In this document: one piece after another, positions 47,486-57,453 of the stretch
How positions within the stretch are numbered: position 1 is the first letter of the stretch
How the letters are laid out: each line of letters starts with the position of its first letter
DNA from: a bacterium
Lineage (GTDB): Bacteria; Pseudomonadota; Gammaproteobacteria; Pseudomonadales; Moraxellaceae
Direction: 5' to 3'
DNA: 64,000 bases
Assembly: GCA_029945725.1 (NCBI GenBank)
Contig: JAQSDB010000002.1
Coordinates: forward strand, 248,001-312,000
The notes under the pieces: generated by a model
The model's database searches: none
What the model saw: only the letters and a program-made list of their open reading frames with translations
What the model was told of the DNA's origin: nothing
Program-made: the position numbers and the translations under genes

Positions 47486-47764
47486 TTGCCGGGAGTTGTC
47501 GAGCTTCATCTTCTGCGTGTGGAGGCGATTAGCCGTGGCGTGTTGGTGGGCTATGCCTTGGCGCTGCTTTTCCTTTCTGGTGTGGATGTCGTTTTACTGA
47601 AGATGGTGGTCGTGGCTGCAAAGCAGTCGCAAAGCTTGCTGGATGATGTGCTTTTCCTCTCGGCATCGTCGATGGCTTTCTATCTTTTGCCTCTCGTGTC
47701 AGCCGGTATTGGTGTGAACCTGCTTTCGTTCAGCATTACGCAGCATTTGCGCGTAAGCCCCTGA
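47486..47764 (+). CDS. Small membrane protein, possibly interrupted gene
   Basis: The frame encodes two clear membrane helices (GVLVGYALALLFLSGVDVVLL and SSMAFYLLPLVSAGIGVNLL). A TTG at 47486 could start it, but has no good ribosome site. In the same frame an ATG at 47429, with AGGAG 10 nt before it, is followed after six codons by TGA (47447-47449), and then a third hydrophobic segment, FWLLVLTSLALPGVVELHLL. The intact gene may therefore begin at 47429 and carry a nonsense mutation. I do not recognise the family. Alternatively no protein is made. Confidence 0.4.
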   Translation: MPGVVELHLLRVEAISRGVLVGYALALLFLSGVDVVLLKMVVVAAKQSQSLLDDVLFLSASSMAFYLLPLVSAGIGVNLLSFSITQHLRVSP

Positions 47765-47786
47765 GGTTGGCCTGGTAGCAAGGCGA

Positions 47787-50600
47787 CTACACCGGCAGGG
47801 AATTGTTTTCGCGCCAGTGGATCAACTGGTCGATGCTGGTGATGAGCACCTGCACGGCTTCGCGACACTGCGCCGTATGCGGACGCTCGGCGTTGCTGTC
47901 TTCGGCACGCCGGGTTTGATAAAGATTCAGCATCACCTTGATGCCGGTTTCCAGAACCTGTGCAGCGTCACGCAAGGCGGGTACGCCACAATAGCGCGTG
48001 GCACCGTGCAGGTAATGGACGTGGCCGAGCAGTGCTTCAAGATCATCACTGCTGCAGGCTTCCTCGATTTTCCGTTTTTCCTGCTCAAGGCTGTTGAACA
48101 GCATGATGAGCATGTCGCTGGCCAGGTCTTTCTTGCCGGCCGCCAGGCGTACACCCTCCTGCCAGTTCACGATGGTGCCGGAGTCGCTGTCCGGGCGCAT
48201 GGCTTCCTGGCGGGCATCCGGAAGGCGCGCCACCGGCAGGCGCAGGTCAACGCCGGTCCATTTTGCCAGCGTATGGATCAGCTGTGACTCCTGCACCGGC
48301 TTGGTGAGATAGTCGTCCATTCCGGACTTCAGCAGGGTTTCGCGTTCATTGGCCATGGCGTGGGCGGTGAGCGCAATAATCGGCAGGCGTTTCTGGCGCC
48401 CGCTTTCGCTTTCATGGGCACGAATGGCATGGGTGGCTTCGAGGCCACTGATGCCTGGCATCTGGATGTCCATGAAGACAAGGTCGTAACGGTGTTCCTT
48501 GCACAGGCGTATGGCCTCGTAGCCGTCACTGGCGGCGGTGGTTTCCACCTGCAGGTCACCGAGCAGGGTGCAGACCAGCTTGAGATTGGCCGGATTGTCA
48601 TCCACGGCCAGTACGTGAAGGGGAGCTGGTTTGCGTGCGGGCAACAAGGCGAGTTGCGCCGGTTGCATCATCTGTGCGGAAAGCATGTGCGTCAGCCGCG
48701 CGTAAAGTTCACGCGGTGCTACCGGCTTGCTCAGGACGGCAACATGACTGTCCTGATAGTTGGCCTGTTCCTGGGATGAATCCGAGCTGCGCGAGAGCAG
48801 CAGGATCGGTCCGCTCATCTGTTGCCGCAGCGCTTCAATCTGCCGGCTGCCCATGACATGGCGTGCGTCGAGCAGGGACAGGTTGATAATCACCGCATCA
48901 ACGGGGTCGCCTTTGCAGAGAGCAGTTTCCAGTGCCGGCATACTGTCGACGGTGGTGCTTTTTGCCCCCCAGTGATCCAGTGTGTTGGCGATAAGCTGGC
49001 GCGTTGTTGCGTGCGGCTCGGCGACGATAAGGTGGCGCTGCACCAGATGCTCGCCGTAAAAATCCGATTGCGTGTAATTGTCGAGCTCGACACGGAAGGT
49101 GAACCAGAAAGTGGAACCTTCACCATCCCGGCTGTCAACATTGATCTCGCCATGCATCTGCTCGACGAGATGTTTTGAAATAACCAGACCGAGGCCGGTG
49201 CCACCAAATTTGCGGGTGGTGGAGGTATCGCCCTGACTGAAGGCGCGAAACAGGTCTGCTCTGGAGGAGTCGGTGAGACCGATGCCGGTGTCGGTAACGC
49301 TGATGCGCAGGCTGACATGACGCTCGGTCTGGTTTTCCAGCATGCAGCGTATGGTGATTTCGCCTTTCGGTGTGAACTTGATGGCGTTGTTCACCAGATT
49401 GGTAATGATCTGTTTCAGACGCAGCGGGTCGCCCATGAGATGGCGCGGTACGTCGTCGTAAATGAAGGCAATCTGCTCCAGGTTTTTTTCTTCGGCCAGT
49501 GGCGCCAGCATGCCCAGCACATCGAAGATCACTTCTTCTATATCGAGCGGGACATGATCCAGCACCAGTTTTCCGGCCTCGATTTTTGACAGGTCGAGCA
49601 CGTCATTGATGATGGCGAGAAGGCTGTCGGATGATTTCTGGATGGTACTTATATAGTCGAGCTGGCGCGGCGAAAGCTGGGTTTTCCGCAGCAGCTTGGC
49701 AAAGCCCATGATGCCGTTCAGCGGGGTGCGGATTTCATGGGAAATATTGGCCAGAAATTCGGACTTGATGCGATTGCCTTCCACGGCCTCTTTTCGCGCC
49801 AGTGCCAGCTCGATGTTCTGCACTTCCATGGCTTCCATGGTTTCGCTCAGATCGGCATTGGCCTGCACCATGGAGCTTTGCAGCTCTTCGGTGTCAGCGG
49901 CCAGGCGCTCAAGCAGGGCGTTGATCTCGTTTTCAAGGTCCAGCAGGTCGCCACTGGCCTCGGTATAAAGGCGCCGGTCCAGATGCTCGCTGTCCACCTG
50001 CTGCAGGGTGCCGGTCATTTCTGCAATGGGCGCCAGCCAGCGCCGCAGCAGGGTGATCAGCAGGGTGGTCATGAGGCCGAGCGCGAGCAGGCAGAGCAGG
50101 GAAACCACAAACAGGGCTTCGTACTTGCGCAGGGTGATCTCACTGGTGCTGAACTCCAGCATCACCCAGGCGGGGTGCAGGCGCCCGCTTTCCGAGGGAA
50201 CCGGACTGCCCAGCGCCTGCACGTACAGCCAGCTGTCATCCGTGACGTAGCGTTTCAGGGTGTTGTCGAGGTGCAGTGTCTGGGCGCCGGTAATGGCGTG
50301 GGGAAGCGGGCCGCTATGCAGCAGGGCCTTGCCCTCAGAGTCCATCAGGGTAAGTGAGCGCAAACCCTGCTCTTCCAGTGCGGCACCGGCCAGATCCTGC
50401 AGGCTGGCGGGTGTGACATTGCGGATCTGGTCGAAGGCAAAACGGTATTTGGCGAGCAGGATATGGCCGCGCTCGTCCTGCACGGAGTCAATGTCATGAA
50501 AGCGGGCCAGCACCACCGAGATGCCGAGACCCAGAACGAGGATCGCGGCGGGAATCAGTACCAGCGTGATGAGACGGGTTTGCAGGCTCCAGGGTTTCAT
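47787..50600 (-). CDS. GacS/BarA-type hybrid sensor histidine kinase
   Basis: A 937-residue tripartite kinase. TM1 is at about 12-33 and TM2 at about 163-185, bounding a short periplasmic domain; HAMP and coiled coil follow. H-box His288 is in [14 protein letters not shown], then the ATPase domain ([28 protein letters not shown]). Next come a first, degenerate receiver ([12 protein letters not shown], Asp replaced), a functional receiver ([13 protein letters not shown]) and an Hpt domain with His in [13 protein letters not shown]. Architecture and the position beside cysM match GacS of pseudomonads and BarA. The GTG-rich frame extends upstream, but the ATG at 50600 gives the family N-terminus [10 protein letters not shown]. 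Its usual target, a GacA-like regulator, is not in the window. Confidence 0.9.
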   Translation of the reverse strand: MKPWSLQTRLITLVLIPAAILVLGLGISVVLARFHDIDSVQDERGHILLAKYRFAFDQIRNVTPASLQDLAGAALEEQGLRSLTLMDSEGKALLHSGPLPHAITGAQTLHLDNTLKRYVTDDSWLYVQALGSPVPSESGRLHPAWVMLEFSTSEITLRKYEALFVVSLLCLLALGLMTTLLITLLRRWLAPIAEMTGTLQQVDSEHLDRRLYTEASGDLLDLENEINALLERLAADTEELQSSMVQANADLSETMEAMEVQNIELALARKEAVEGNRIKSEFLANISHEIRTPLNGIMGFAKLLRKTQLSPRQLDYISTIQKSSDSLLAIINDVLDLSKIEAGKLVLDHVPLDIEEVIFDVLGMLAPLAEEKNLEQIAFIYDDVPRHLMGDPLRLKQIITNLVNNAIKFTPKGEITIRCMLENQTERHVSLRISVTDTGIGLTDSSRADLFRAFSQGDTSTTRKFGGTGLGLVISKHLVEQMHGEINVDSRDGEGSTFWFTFRVELDNYTQSDFYGEHLVQRHLIVAEPHATTRQLIANTLDHWGAKSTTVDSMPALETALCKGDPVDAVIINLSLLDARHVMGSRQIEALRQQMSGPILLLSRSSDSSQEQANYQDSHVAVLSKPVAPRELYARLTHMLSAQMMQPAQLALLPARKPAPLHVLAVDDNPANLKLVCTLLGDLQVETTAASDGYEAIRLCKEHRYDLVFMDIQMPGISGLEATHAIRAHESESGRQKRLPIIALTAHAMANERETLLKSGMDDYLTKPVQESQLIHTLAKWTGVDLRLPVARLPDARQEAMRPDSDSGTIVNWQEGVRLAAGKKDLASDMLIMLFNSLEQEKRKIEEACSSDDLEALLGHVHYLHGATRYCGVPALRDAAQVLETGIKVMLNLYQTRRAEDSNAERPHTAQCREAVQVLITSIDQLIHWRENNSLPV

Positions 50601-50825
50601 CGGCCGATCCGCAGAAAATGATGGCTGAACTATAACCGGGCGTGTGGTCTCCCGGTACCGGGCTGTTGCAGGCCCGGAAGACACCGTTGCGGCGGCGCCA
50701 CCGCCGTCACGGGGCCGTTGATTCCGGCCGGGTGCTGCTGCCGGACGCATGCCGGTACCGCAGGGGCGGGGCATCACTTACAATGCCGCGCTTGCTCCAG
50801 AACCGGTCCCGAGGCTTTTTTCACG

Positions 50826-51725
50826 ATGCCCGTTTATCCCACGATCGCCGATACCATCGGCCACACTCCGCTGGTGCGCCTGCAGCGCTTGCCCGGCAGC
50901 ACCAGCAATACGGTGCTGGTCAAGCTGGAAGGCAATAACCCGGCGGGGTCGGTGAAAGACCGGCCGGCGCTCAGCATGATTGTCGAAGCCGAGCGCCGCG
51001 GTGAGATTCACCCCGGCGATACCCTGATCGAGGCCACCAGCGGCAATACCGGCATTGCCCTGGCCATGGTCGCGGCCATGAAGGGCTACCGCATGATCCT
51101 GATCATGCCGGACAACCAGAGCCAGGAACGCCGTGATGCCATGGCGGCTTACGGTGCCGAGCTGGTTTCCGTGACGCAGGCCGAGGGCATGGAAGGCGCG
51201 CGCGATCTGGCGCTCAGGCTGCAGGAACAGGGCCGGGGCCGTGTCCTCAACCAGTTTGGCAACAGCGATAATCCGCTGGCGCATTACCGCAGCACCGGGC
51301 CGGAAATCTGGCAACAGACGGAAGGCACCATCACCCATTTCATCAGCTCCATGGGCACCACCGGCACCATCATGGGCTGCTCGCGGTTTCTCAAGGAAAA
51401 GAATCCCGGGGTGCGCATTATCGGCCTGCAACCCTCGGAGGGTTCCCAGATTGCCGGTATCCGGCGCTGGCCGGAGGCGTATCTGCCTGCCATCTTCGAT
51501 CCGCTGCGGGTTGACGAGGTGATGGATGTGCGTCAGCAGGATGCCGAAGCCACCACCCGCCAGCTGGCGCGCGAGGAAGGCATTTTCTGCGGGGTCTCGT
51601 CCGGCGGTTCGGTGTGGGCCGCACTGGAGCTGTCGCGGCGGGTGGAAAATGCCGTGATTGTCGCGATTGTTTGCGATCGTGGAGACCGTTATCTCTCGAC
51701 CGGTGTGTTTGGTAGCTTGGGCTGA
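50826..51725 (+). CDS. cysM: Cysteine synthase B (O-acetylserine sulfhydrylase) CysM
   Basis: A 299-residue PLP enzyme making cysteine from O-acetylserine and sulfide or thiosulfate. The PLP Lys is in NPAGSVKDRPAL, the substrate loop is EATSGNTGIALAM, and SSMGTTGTIMG is the phosphate-binding loop. The C-terminal GVSSGGSVWAALEL is typical. The sequence (GCSRFLKEKNPGVRIIGLQP) fits CysM rather than CysK. It uses the product of CysE at 2.4 kb. ATG at 50826 is chosen from the family N-terminus PVYPTIADTIGHTPLVRL. Confidence 0.93.
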   Translation: MPVYPTIADTIGHTPLVRLQRLPGSTSNTVLVKLEGNNPAGSVKDRPALSMIVEAERRGEIHPGDTLIEATSGNTGIALAMVAAMKGYRMILIMPDNQSQERRDAMAAYGAELVSVTQAEGMEGARDLALRLQEQGRGRVLNQFGNSDNPLAHYRSTGPEIWQQTEGTITHFISSMGTTGTIMGCSRFLKEKNPGVRIIGLQPSEGSQIAGIRRWPEAYLPAIFDPLRVDEVMDVRQQDAEATTRQLAREEGIFCGVSSGGSVWAALELSRRVENAVIVAIVCDRGDRYLSTGVFGSLG

Positions 51726-51790
51726 ACGCAGCGCGACCGCAGCAAGTCCCTGCGGGAGAGCCCAACGCTCTTTGCATAACCACCAATGCT

Positions 51791-51817
51791 GGGTTACGGC
51801 GCAGGCGCCTGACCCAA
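51791..51817. repeat. GTAGGTTGGG-type palindromic repeat
   Basis: A hairpin TGGGT-TAC-GGCGC-AG-GCGCC-TG-ACCCA, read on the minus strand within GTAGGTTGGGTCAGGCGCC (51804-51822). From memory this word is scattered in intergenic DNA of many bacteria. It lies in the cysM to exonuclease spacer. No transposase is linked. Confidence 0.6.
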
Positions 51818-51847
51818 CCTACGCTAATGGCATAAGGAAAAGCCGGA

Positions 51848-52642
51848 ATGCCTATGAACAATATTTTTGTTTTTGACATAGAAACCGTGCCGGATATCGA
51901 GGGCGCCCAGCGCATTTACGGTCTTGAGGGGCTGGATGAGAGGGATACGGCCAATGCCCTCTTCACGATCCGTCGCCAGGAAACCGGTGGCTCGGATTTC
52001 CTGCGACATCATTTGCAGCGCATCGTCTGCATTTCTGCCGTGCTGCGCACGCGTGAAGGCATCAAGGTATGGTCGCTGGGCGATGAAAACGCCGATGAAA
52101 AAGAACTGATTACGCGATTTTTCAACGGCATCGAGCGTTATATGCCAACGCTGGTGTCATGGAATGGTGGCGGTTTTGATTTGCCGGTACTGCATTACCG
52201 GGCCCTCAAACACAGCGTCAGCGCGCCGCGCTACTGGGATCTGGGTGAAGACGACCGCGATTTCAAGTTCAACAATTACATCAGCCGTTTCCATCTGCGC
52301 CATACCGACCTCATGGATGTGCTGGCCGGTTATCAGGCGCGTGCCGTGCAGCCGCTGGACCAGATTGCGGCCTTGCTGGGTTTTCCCGGCAAGATGGGCA
52401 TGAGTGGCGCCAAGGTCTGGGATGCCTGGCTGGATGGCGACATTGCGGGTATTCGCAATTACTGCGAAACCGATGTGCTCAATACCTGGCTGGTGTACCT
52501 GCGCTTTCAGCTGATGCGTGGACAGCTTGATGCCGCGTCCTATGAAGCCGAGCTGGAGCAGACGCGCCAGCTCCTGAAAAAAGAAGCAAAACCGCACTTC
52601 ATCGAGTTTCTCAATGCGTGGGATAAAAACGCCTCGGTGTAA
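51848..52642 (+). CDS. PolB-like 3'-5' exonuclease
   Basis: A 264-residue DEDD exonuclease of the predicted 'PolB exonuclease-like' (PF10108) type. The acidic metal ligands are in FDIETVPD (ExoI), LVSWNGGGFDLPVLHYRAL (ExoII) and NYCETDVLNTWLVYLRF (ExoIII). The protein is single-domain; no polymerase follows. The start may be ATG 51848 or 51854 (MNNIFVFDIE). It is between cysM and rlmD. The role in repair or RNA processing is not known. Confidence 0.88.
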   Translation: MPMNNIFVFDIETVPDIEGAQRIYGLEGLDERDTANALFTIRRQETGGSDFLRHHLQRIVCISAVLRTREGIKVWSLGDENADEKELITRFFNGIERYMPTLVSWNGGGFDLPVLHYRALKHSVSAPRYWDLGEDDRDFKFNNYISRFHLRHTDLMDVLAGYQARAVQPLDQIAALLGFPGKMGMSGAKVWDAWLDGDIAGIRNYCETDVLNTWLVYLRFQLMRGQLDAASYEAELEQTRQLLKKEAKPHFIEFLNAWDKNASV

Positions 52643-52731
52643 TTTTTTATCACGCTGCAGGCGCCAGTGGATGCGCGCCGCCTGCAGCAAACCGGCGAAC
52701 TGCTTCGCCGCTACAAGGTCATTCCCTGCCC

Positions 52732-54072
52732 ATGAAACGACGCGAAAAACTGCAAGCCCGCCCGCCAGTGGATCTGGTCATTGAACGCCTGAGCCATGAA
52801 GGCCGCGGCATTGCCCGTCTGGATGGCAAGCTGATTTTTGTCCAGGGCGCCCTGCCCGGCGAAACCGTGCGCGCCACGTACACTTTTACGCACAAGAAAT
52901 ACGACGAAGCGCGCACGCAGGAAGTGTTGTCGGCTTCGGCGGATCGTGTTGAGCCGCCCTGTGCGCATTTCAGTATTTGCGGCGGCTGTTCGCTGCAGCA
53001 CCTGTCACGCGCGGCACAGATTGCCTTCAAGCAGGGCGTGCTGGAGGAGCAGCTCAGGCATTTTGGCGGCATCGAGCCTGAGCAGTGGTTGCCGCCCTTG
53101 CTGGATGCGGAGCTGGGCTATCGCCGCAAGGCGCGCCTGGGCGTGAAGTTCGTGATCAAGAAGGATGCGCTGCTGGTGGGGTTTCGCGAGAAGCAGTCGA
53201 ATTTTCTCGCGGATATCGAGCGCTGCGTGGTGCTGGACGAACGCATCGGCAATGAGCTGATGGCCCTGCGCGCCGTGATCAGCGGCCTCGAAACACGCGC
53301 GTCCATTCCCCAGATAGAAGTGGCGGCAGGTGATGAAGAGGTGGCGCTGGTGTTTCGCCACATGGAGGCCTTGCCGGAGTCCGACACGGCGGCCCTGATC
53401 GCCTTCTGCGCCGGGCGTAGCTGGCAGCTTTACCTGCAGCCGGCGGGCCCGGATTCGGTGCACCGGGTCTGGCCGCCGCGCAACGAGGAGCCGCGCGAGA
53501 ACCGGCTGCATTACGCCCTGCCGGATTTTGGTCTGGAGCTGGCCTTTCATCCCATGGATTTCACCCAGGTCAATGCCGGCATCAATCGCCGCATGCTTGA
53601 TCTGGCACTGGAATTGCTCGATCCCCAGCCAGAGGACCGGGCGCTGGACCTGTTCTGCGGCCTTGGTAACTTCACCCTGCCTTTGGCAACAAGGGCGAAG
53701 GAGGTGATTGGCGTGGAAGGCGTGCAGGCCATGGCGGATCGCGGTATGGAAAACGCCAGACGCAACAAGCTGACGAATGTGTCGTTTTATGCGCAGGATT
53801 TGACGGCTGACTTTTCACAGCAGCCCTGGGCCCGGCAGGGCTTTGACCGCATTCTTATTGACCCGCCGCGCAGTGGCGCACAGGAAATCGTGCAATACCT
53901 GCCGAAATTCGGGGCAAAGCGCGTGGTTTATGTGTCCTGCAATCCGGCCACGCTGGCACGTGATGCCGGGCTGATGAAGGCAGCGGGTTATCGCCTCACC
54001 AGGGCGGGGGTGATGGACATGTTTACCCACACCACGCATGTGGAGTCGATCGCGGTGTTTGAAAAAAATTGA
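52732..54072 (+). CDS. rlmD: 23S rRNA (uracil(1939)-C(5))-methyltransferase RlmD
   Basis: A 446-residue enzyme (RumA) methylating U1939 of 23S rRNA. An N-terminal TRAM domain (about 11-65) precedes the [4Fe-4S] cysteines Cys77, Cys83 and Cys86 (CAHFSICGGCSLQH), with a further ligand Cys in the RCVVL segment. The methyltransferase domain has ALDLFCGLGNFTLPLA and the catalytic Cys in VYVSCNPATLARD. Another iron-sulfur client of the isc system. It is in the conserved rlmD-relA-mazG order. Confidence 0.95.
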   Translation: MKRREKLQARPPVDLVIERLSHEGRGIARLDGKLIFVQGALPGETVRATYTFTHKKYDEARTQEVLSASADRVEPPCAHFSICGGCSLQHLSRAAQIAFKQGVLEEQLRHFGGIEPEQWLPPLLDAELGYRRKARLGVKFVIKKDALLVGFREKQSNFLADIERCVVLDERIGNELMALRAVISGLETRASIPQIEVAAGDEEVALVFRHMEALPESDTAALIAFCAGRSWQLYLQPAGPDSVHRVWPPRNEEPRENRLHYALPDFGLELAFHPMDFTQVNAGINRRMLDLALELLDPQPEDRALDLFCGLGNFTLPLATRAKEVIGVEGVQAMADRGMENARRNKLTNVSFYAQDLTADFSQQPWARQGFDRILIDPPRSGAQEIVQYLPKFGAKRVVYVSCNPATLARDAGLMKAAGYRLTRAGVMDMFTHTTHVESIAVFEKN

Positions 54073-54200
54073 TGGACGCCGGCGTGACCGCCTTCTGCAC
54101 TGCATGTGCGGGGCGGATTGCGGTTGCAGGTGTGTATCCCGGGTTTTCTGGCGGCGCGCTTTTTGCGTGCCGACACGCAGGTTTGTAGTCAGGAATACCT

Positions 54201-56456
54201 ATGGTCAAGGTTCGCGAAGATTATCCGGTCAAGGCCGATGGCTCAGTTGATCTCGATGCCTGGCTGGCACGGCTGGCGGCCAGCGTGGAGTTGCATGATC
54301 CTGCCGCCCTCAAGCGTGCCTGCGAGTTTGCCGAGAAAATCGACCGGGAGAATTCCGCCCAGGTCAATGCGTGGTCTTCACGTGCCTCCTGCTTTATCAC
54401 CGGCCTTGCCATGGCCGATATTCTCGCCGACCTGAAACTGGATCAGGAGTCCCTGACAGCGGCCGTGCTGTATCGCGCGGTGCGCGAAGGCAAAACCACG
54501 CAGCTGGTGATCGAGAAGGAATTCGGTCCGGATATCGCGCACCTGATTGACGGCGTGCTGCGCATGGCAGCCATCAGTCAGGTCATCAATCCCGACAAGA
54601 AAATCCAGTTCGGCCAGAGCCAGCAGCAGCTCGAAAACATGCGTCGCATGCTCGTTGCCATGATTGACGATGTGCGTGTGGCGCTGATCAAGCTGGCCGA
54701 ACGAACGTTTGCGATTCGCGAGATCAAGGATGCCGAGCCCGAACGGCGCCGTCGCGTGGCGCGTGAAATCTTTGATATTTATGCGCCGCTGGCGCATCGC
54801 CTTGGCATTGGTCATATCAAGTGGGAGCTGGAGGATTTGTCCTTCCGCTATCTTGAGCCGGAAGCCTACAAGCAGATTGCCGGCTTGCTCGATGAAAAAC
54901 GCCTGCAGCGTGACGAGTATATCCAGGAGGTCATCAAGTCCCTGAAGAACATGCTGGACCGCATGGGCATGGAATCTGATGTTACCGGTCGCGCCAAACA
55001 CATTTATTCGATCTGGCGAAAAATGCAGCGCAAGAAGATTTCCTTTAACGAAGTCTACGATGTGCGCGCGGTGCGCATCCTGGTGCGTGAAGTGCGCGAC
55101 TGCTATGCCGCCCTCGGCGTGGTGCATTCGCTCTGGAAGCATATTCCGCGCGAGTTTGATGATTACATCGCGACGCCAAAGGAAAACGGTTACCGCTCCC
55201 TGCACACGGCCGTGATCGGCCCGGCCGGAAAGCCGCTGGAAGTACAGATTCGTACCTTCGCCATGCACGAAGAGGCCGAGCTCGGCGTCTGTGCGCACTG
55301 GGTTTACAAGGAAGGTGCTACGGGCGGCAAGAATGCCGGCTATGAAGGCAAGATTGCCTGGCTGCGCCAGGTGCTGGAATGGCATGAAGACATGGGCGAG
55401 TCGCAGATCGAGGACTTTGCCGAGCAGCTCAATCATGCCATTCACGACGAGCGCATTTATGTGTTCACGCGTGACGGCCATGTCATCGACATGCAGTCGG
55501 GCGCCACGCCGCTGGATTTTGCCTATCACGTGCATACCGAAATCGGTAATGCCTGTCGCGGTGCCAAGGTCAACGGCCGCATTGTGCCGCTCAATTACAA
55601 GCTGCAAACGGGTGAGCAGGTCGAGATCATGACCACCAAGGGCGGCCGGCCCAGTCGTGACTGGCTGTCGTCCTCGCTCGGCTTTCTCAATACCTCGCGT
55701 GCGCAGGCCAAGGTCCGGCACTGGTTCAAGCTGCAGGACCGCGACAAGAACATCAGTGACGGTCGCGAACAGCTCGAGCGCGAGTTTGCCCGGCTCGCGC
55801 TGGCGCTGCCGCGCCATGAGCTGGATACGGTGGCGCCAAAACTGAATGTGAAAACCGGCGAAGACGTGCTGGCCGGCATTGGTGCGGGTGATATCCGGGT
55901 CAGCCAGGTCATCAACCTGATGGGGGTGCGTGTCGAGGCTTCCGGTGCGCAGCAGGAGTTGTTGCCGCAGGAAATCATCAGCCGCTCGCGTCACCGTGAA
56001 AGCAATTCGCCCATCATCATCGAAGGCGTGGGCAATCTGCTGACCCAGATTGCCGGCTGCTGCCGGCCGATTCCGGGCGAACCCATTGTTGGCTACATCA
56101 CGCAGGGACGCGGTGTGTCGGTGCACAGCCGCGGCTGTCCCGAATTCATGCGTCTGGCGGAAGACGAGCCGGCGCGCGTGGTGGATGTGCAATGGAACCA
56201 GTCCGAGAGCACGGTCTACCCGGTCGATATCAATATCCGCGCCTGGGACCGTACCGGTTTGCTGCGCGACATCACGGGTGTGCTGGCCAACGAGCACGTG
56301 AATGTCACCGGTGTGCAGACGCGCTCGGACAAGCAGGATGGCACCGCCAGCATGCTGATCACGGTGGAGGTTGGCAGCCTGGAGGCACTGGGGCGCCTGC
56401 TCGCCAAGATTGAACAGCAGCCCAATATCATCGAGGTACGGCGCTCGGCACATTAG
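54201..56456 (+). CDS. relA: GTP pyrophosphokinase RelA
   Basis: A 751-residue ribosome-associated (p)ppGpp synthetase activated by uncharged tRNA during amino-acid starvation. The N-terminal hydrolase-like domain lacks the HD motif (ASCFITGLAMADI in its place), which separates RelA from SpoT. The synthetase has EFDDYIATPKENGYRSLHTA and EVQIRTFAMHEEAELGVCAHW. A TGS domain (about 405-465) and a zinc-finger/ACT C-terminal region (GCCRPIPGEPIVGY; final ACT from about 665) complete the family order. It starts 128 nt after rlmD. Confidence 0.96.
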   Translation: MVKVREDYPVKADGSVDLDAWLARLAASVELHDPAALKRACEFAEKIDRENSAQVNAWSSRASCFITGLAMADILADLKLDQESLTAAVLYRAVREGKTTQLVIEKEFGPDIAHLIDGVLRMAAISQVINPDKKIQFGQSQQQLENMRRMLVAMIDDVRVALIKLAERTFAIREIKDAEPERRRRVAREIFDIYAPLAHRLGIGHIKWELEDLSFRYLEPEAYKQIAGLLDEKRLQRDEYIQEVIKSLKNMLDRMGMESDVTGRAKHIYSIWRKMQRKKISFNEVYDVRAVRILVREVRDCYAALGVVHSLWKHIPREFDDYIATPKENGYRSLHTAVIGPAGKPLEVQIRTFAMHEEAELGVCAHWVYKEGATGGKNAGYEGKIAWLRQVLEWHEDMGESQIEDFAEQLNHAIHDERIYVFTRDGHVIDMQSGATPLDFAYHVHTEIGNACRGAKVNGRIVPLNYKLQTGEQVEIMTTKGGRPSRDWLSSSLGFLNTSRAQAKVRHWFKLQDRDKNISDGREQLEREFARLALALPRHELDTVAPKLNVKTGEDVLAGIGAGDIRVSQVINLMGVRVEASGAQQELLPQEIISRSRHRESNSPIIIEGVGNLLTQIAGCCRPIPGEPIVGYITQGRGVSVHSRGCPEFMRLAEDEPARVVDVQWNQSESTVYPVDINIRAWDRTGLLRDITGVLANEHVNVTGVQTRSDKQDGTASMLITVEVGSLEALGRLLAKIEQQPNIIEVRRSAH

Positions 56457-56573
56457 ACCTGTTGCGCTGCCGGCGGTTTTGCGGCGCGGCGTGCGCAGGC
56501 TCTGTAGCGCGTGAAGACTTCTGGCGTGCGGAGACTTCCTTCGCCCGTGAATGCATGACTTGTGGAAACGGTA

Positions 56574-57380
56574 ATGAGCGAAATAAACCGGTTACTGGCC
56601 ATCATGGCGCGCTTGCGCGATCCGGAGCGCGGCTGCCCCTGGGATCTTGAGCAGGATTTTTCGACCATTGCGCCCTATACGCTGGAAGAGGCACATGAAG
56701 TTGCCGATGCCATTGCGCGCAAGGATTACCGCAATCTGGAAGAGGAGCTGGGCGATCTGCTCCTGCAGGTGGTGTTTCATGCGCAGATGGCGAGCGAGGA
56801 ACAGCGCTTTGATTTCGAGGATGTGGCGCGCGGCATCAACGAGAAAATGATTCGCCGGCACCCGCATGTGTTTCCCGGTGGTCAGCTTGATGGGCAGCGT
56901 GCCGAGACAGACAGTGTCCGTGTCTCGGATGACTGGGAACGCATCAAGGCGGCGGAAAAAGCGGCGCGCGGCGAGCAGCCTGTGCGCCTGCTGGATGGAA
57001 TCGGCAACGGCCAGCCGGGACTGACGCGGGCCTTGAAGCTGCAGAAAAAAGCCGGCACGGTCGGCTTTGACTGGAATGATCCGCGCGCAGTGATTGCCAA
57101 GATTCGCGAGGAGCTGGCCGAGGTTGAGGCCGAGCTTGATTGCGGCGAGAAGGCGGCCCAGGAAGAGGAGCTGGGTGACCTCTTGTTCTGTGTGGTCAAT
57201 CTGGCCCGTCATCTTGAGCTGGACAGTGAAATGGCCCTGAAGAAGGCCAATGCCAAGTTCGAACGCCGCTTTGCCCATATTGAAGACAGTCTGGCGGCAC
57301 GGGGCTTGCAGTTTACCGAGGCCAGCCTGGCCGACATGGAAGCCCTGTGGATTGAGGCCAAGCAGCTGGAGATCAAATAG
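56574..57380 (+). CDS. mazG: Nucleoside triphosphate pyrophosphohydrolase MazG
   Basis: A 268-residue enzyme hydrolysing (d)NTPs to monophosphates and pyrophosphate. It has two tandem MazG folds, each with the EExxE..D pattern: [17 protein letters not shown] in the first and [18 protein letters not shown] in the second, as in E. coli MazG. The start at ATG 56574 gives [17 protein letters not shown]; a GTG at 56562 would add four residues. It follows relA as in other gammaproteobacteria, where it lowers the effect of alarmone accumulation. Confidence 0.95.
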   Translation: MSEINRLLAIMARLRDPERGCPWDLEQDFSTIAPYTLEEAHEVADAIARKDYRNLEEELGDLLLQVVFHAQMASEEQRFDFEDVARGINEKMIRRHPHVFPGGQLDGQRAETDSVRVSDDWERIKAAEKAARGEQPVRLLDGIGNGQPGLTRALKLQKKAGTVGFDWNDPRAVIAKIREELAEVEAELDCGEKAAQEEELGDLLFCVVNLARHLELDSEMALKKANAKFERRFAHIEDSLAARGLQFTEASLADMEALWIEAKQLEIK

Positions 57381-57453
57381 CTGCCCGGCTGATTTTCCCG
57401 CACGCTTGCCGTATTCGCTTGGCACGGCCCGTCACACTGCCCAGAATGTTGCC

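Noticed and set aside
54378-56453. 691-residue open frame antisense to relA
   Set aside because: Shadow frame of relA; no family features.
57381-57453. Molybdenum cofactor riboswitch before moaA
   Set aside because: The mazG-moaA gap is only 73 nt, too short for the Moco RNA motif, and shows no matching stems.
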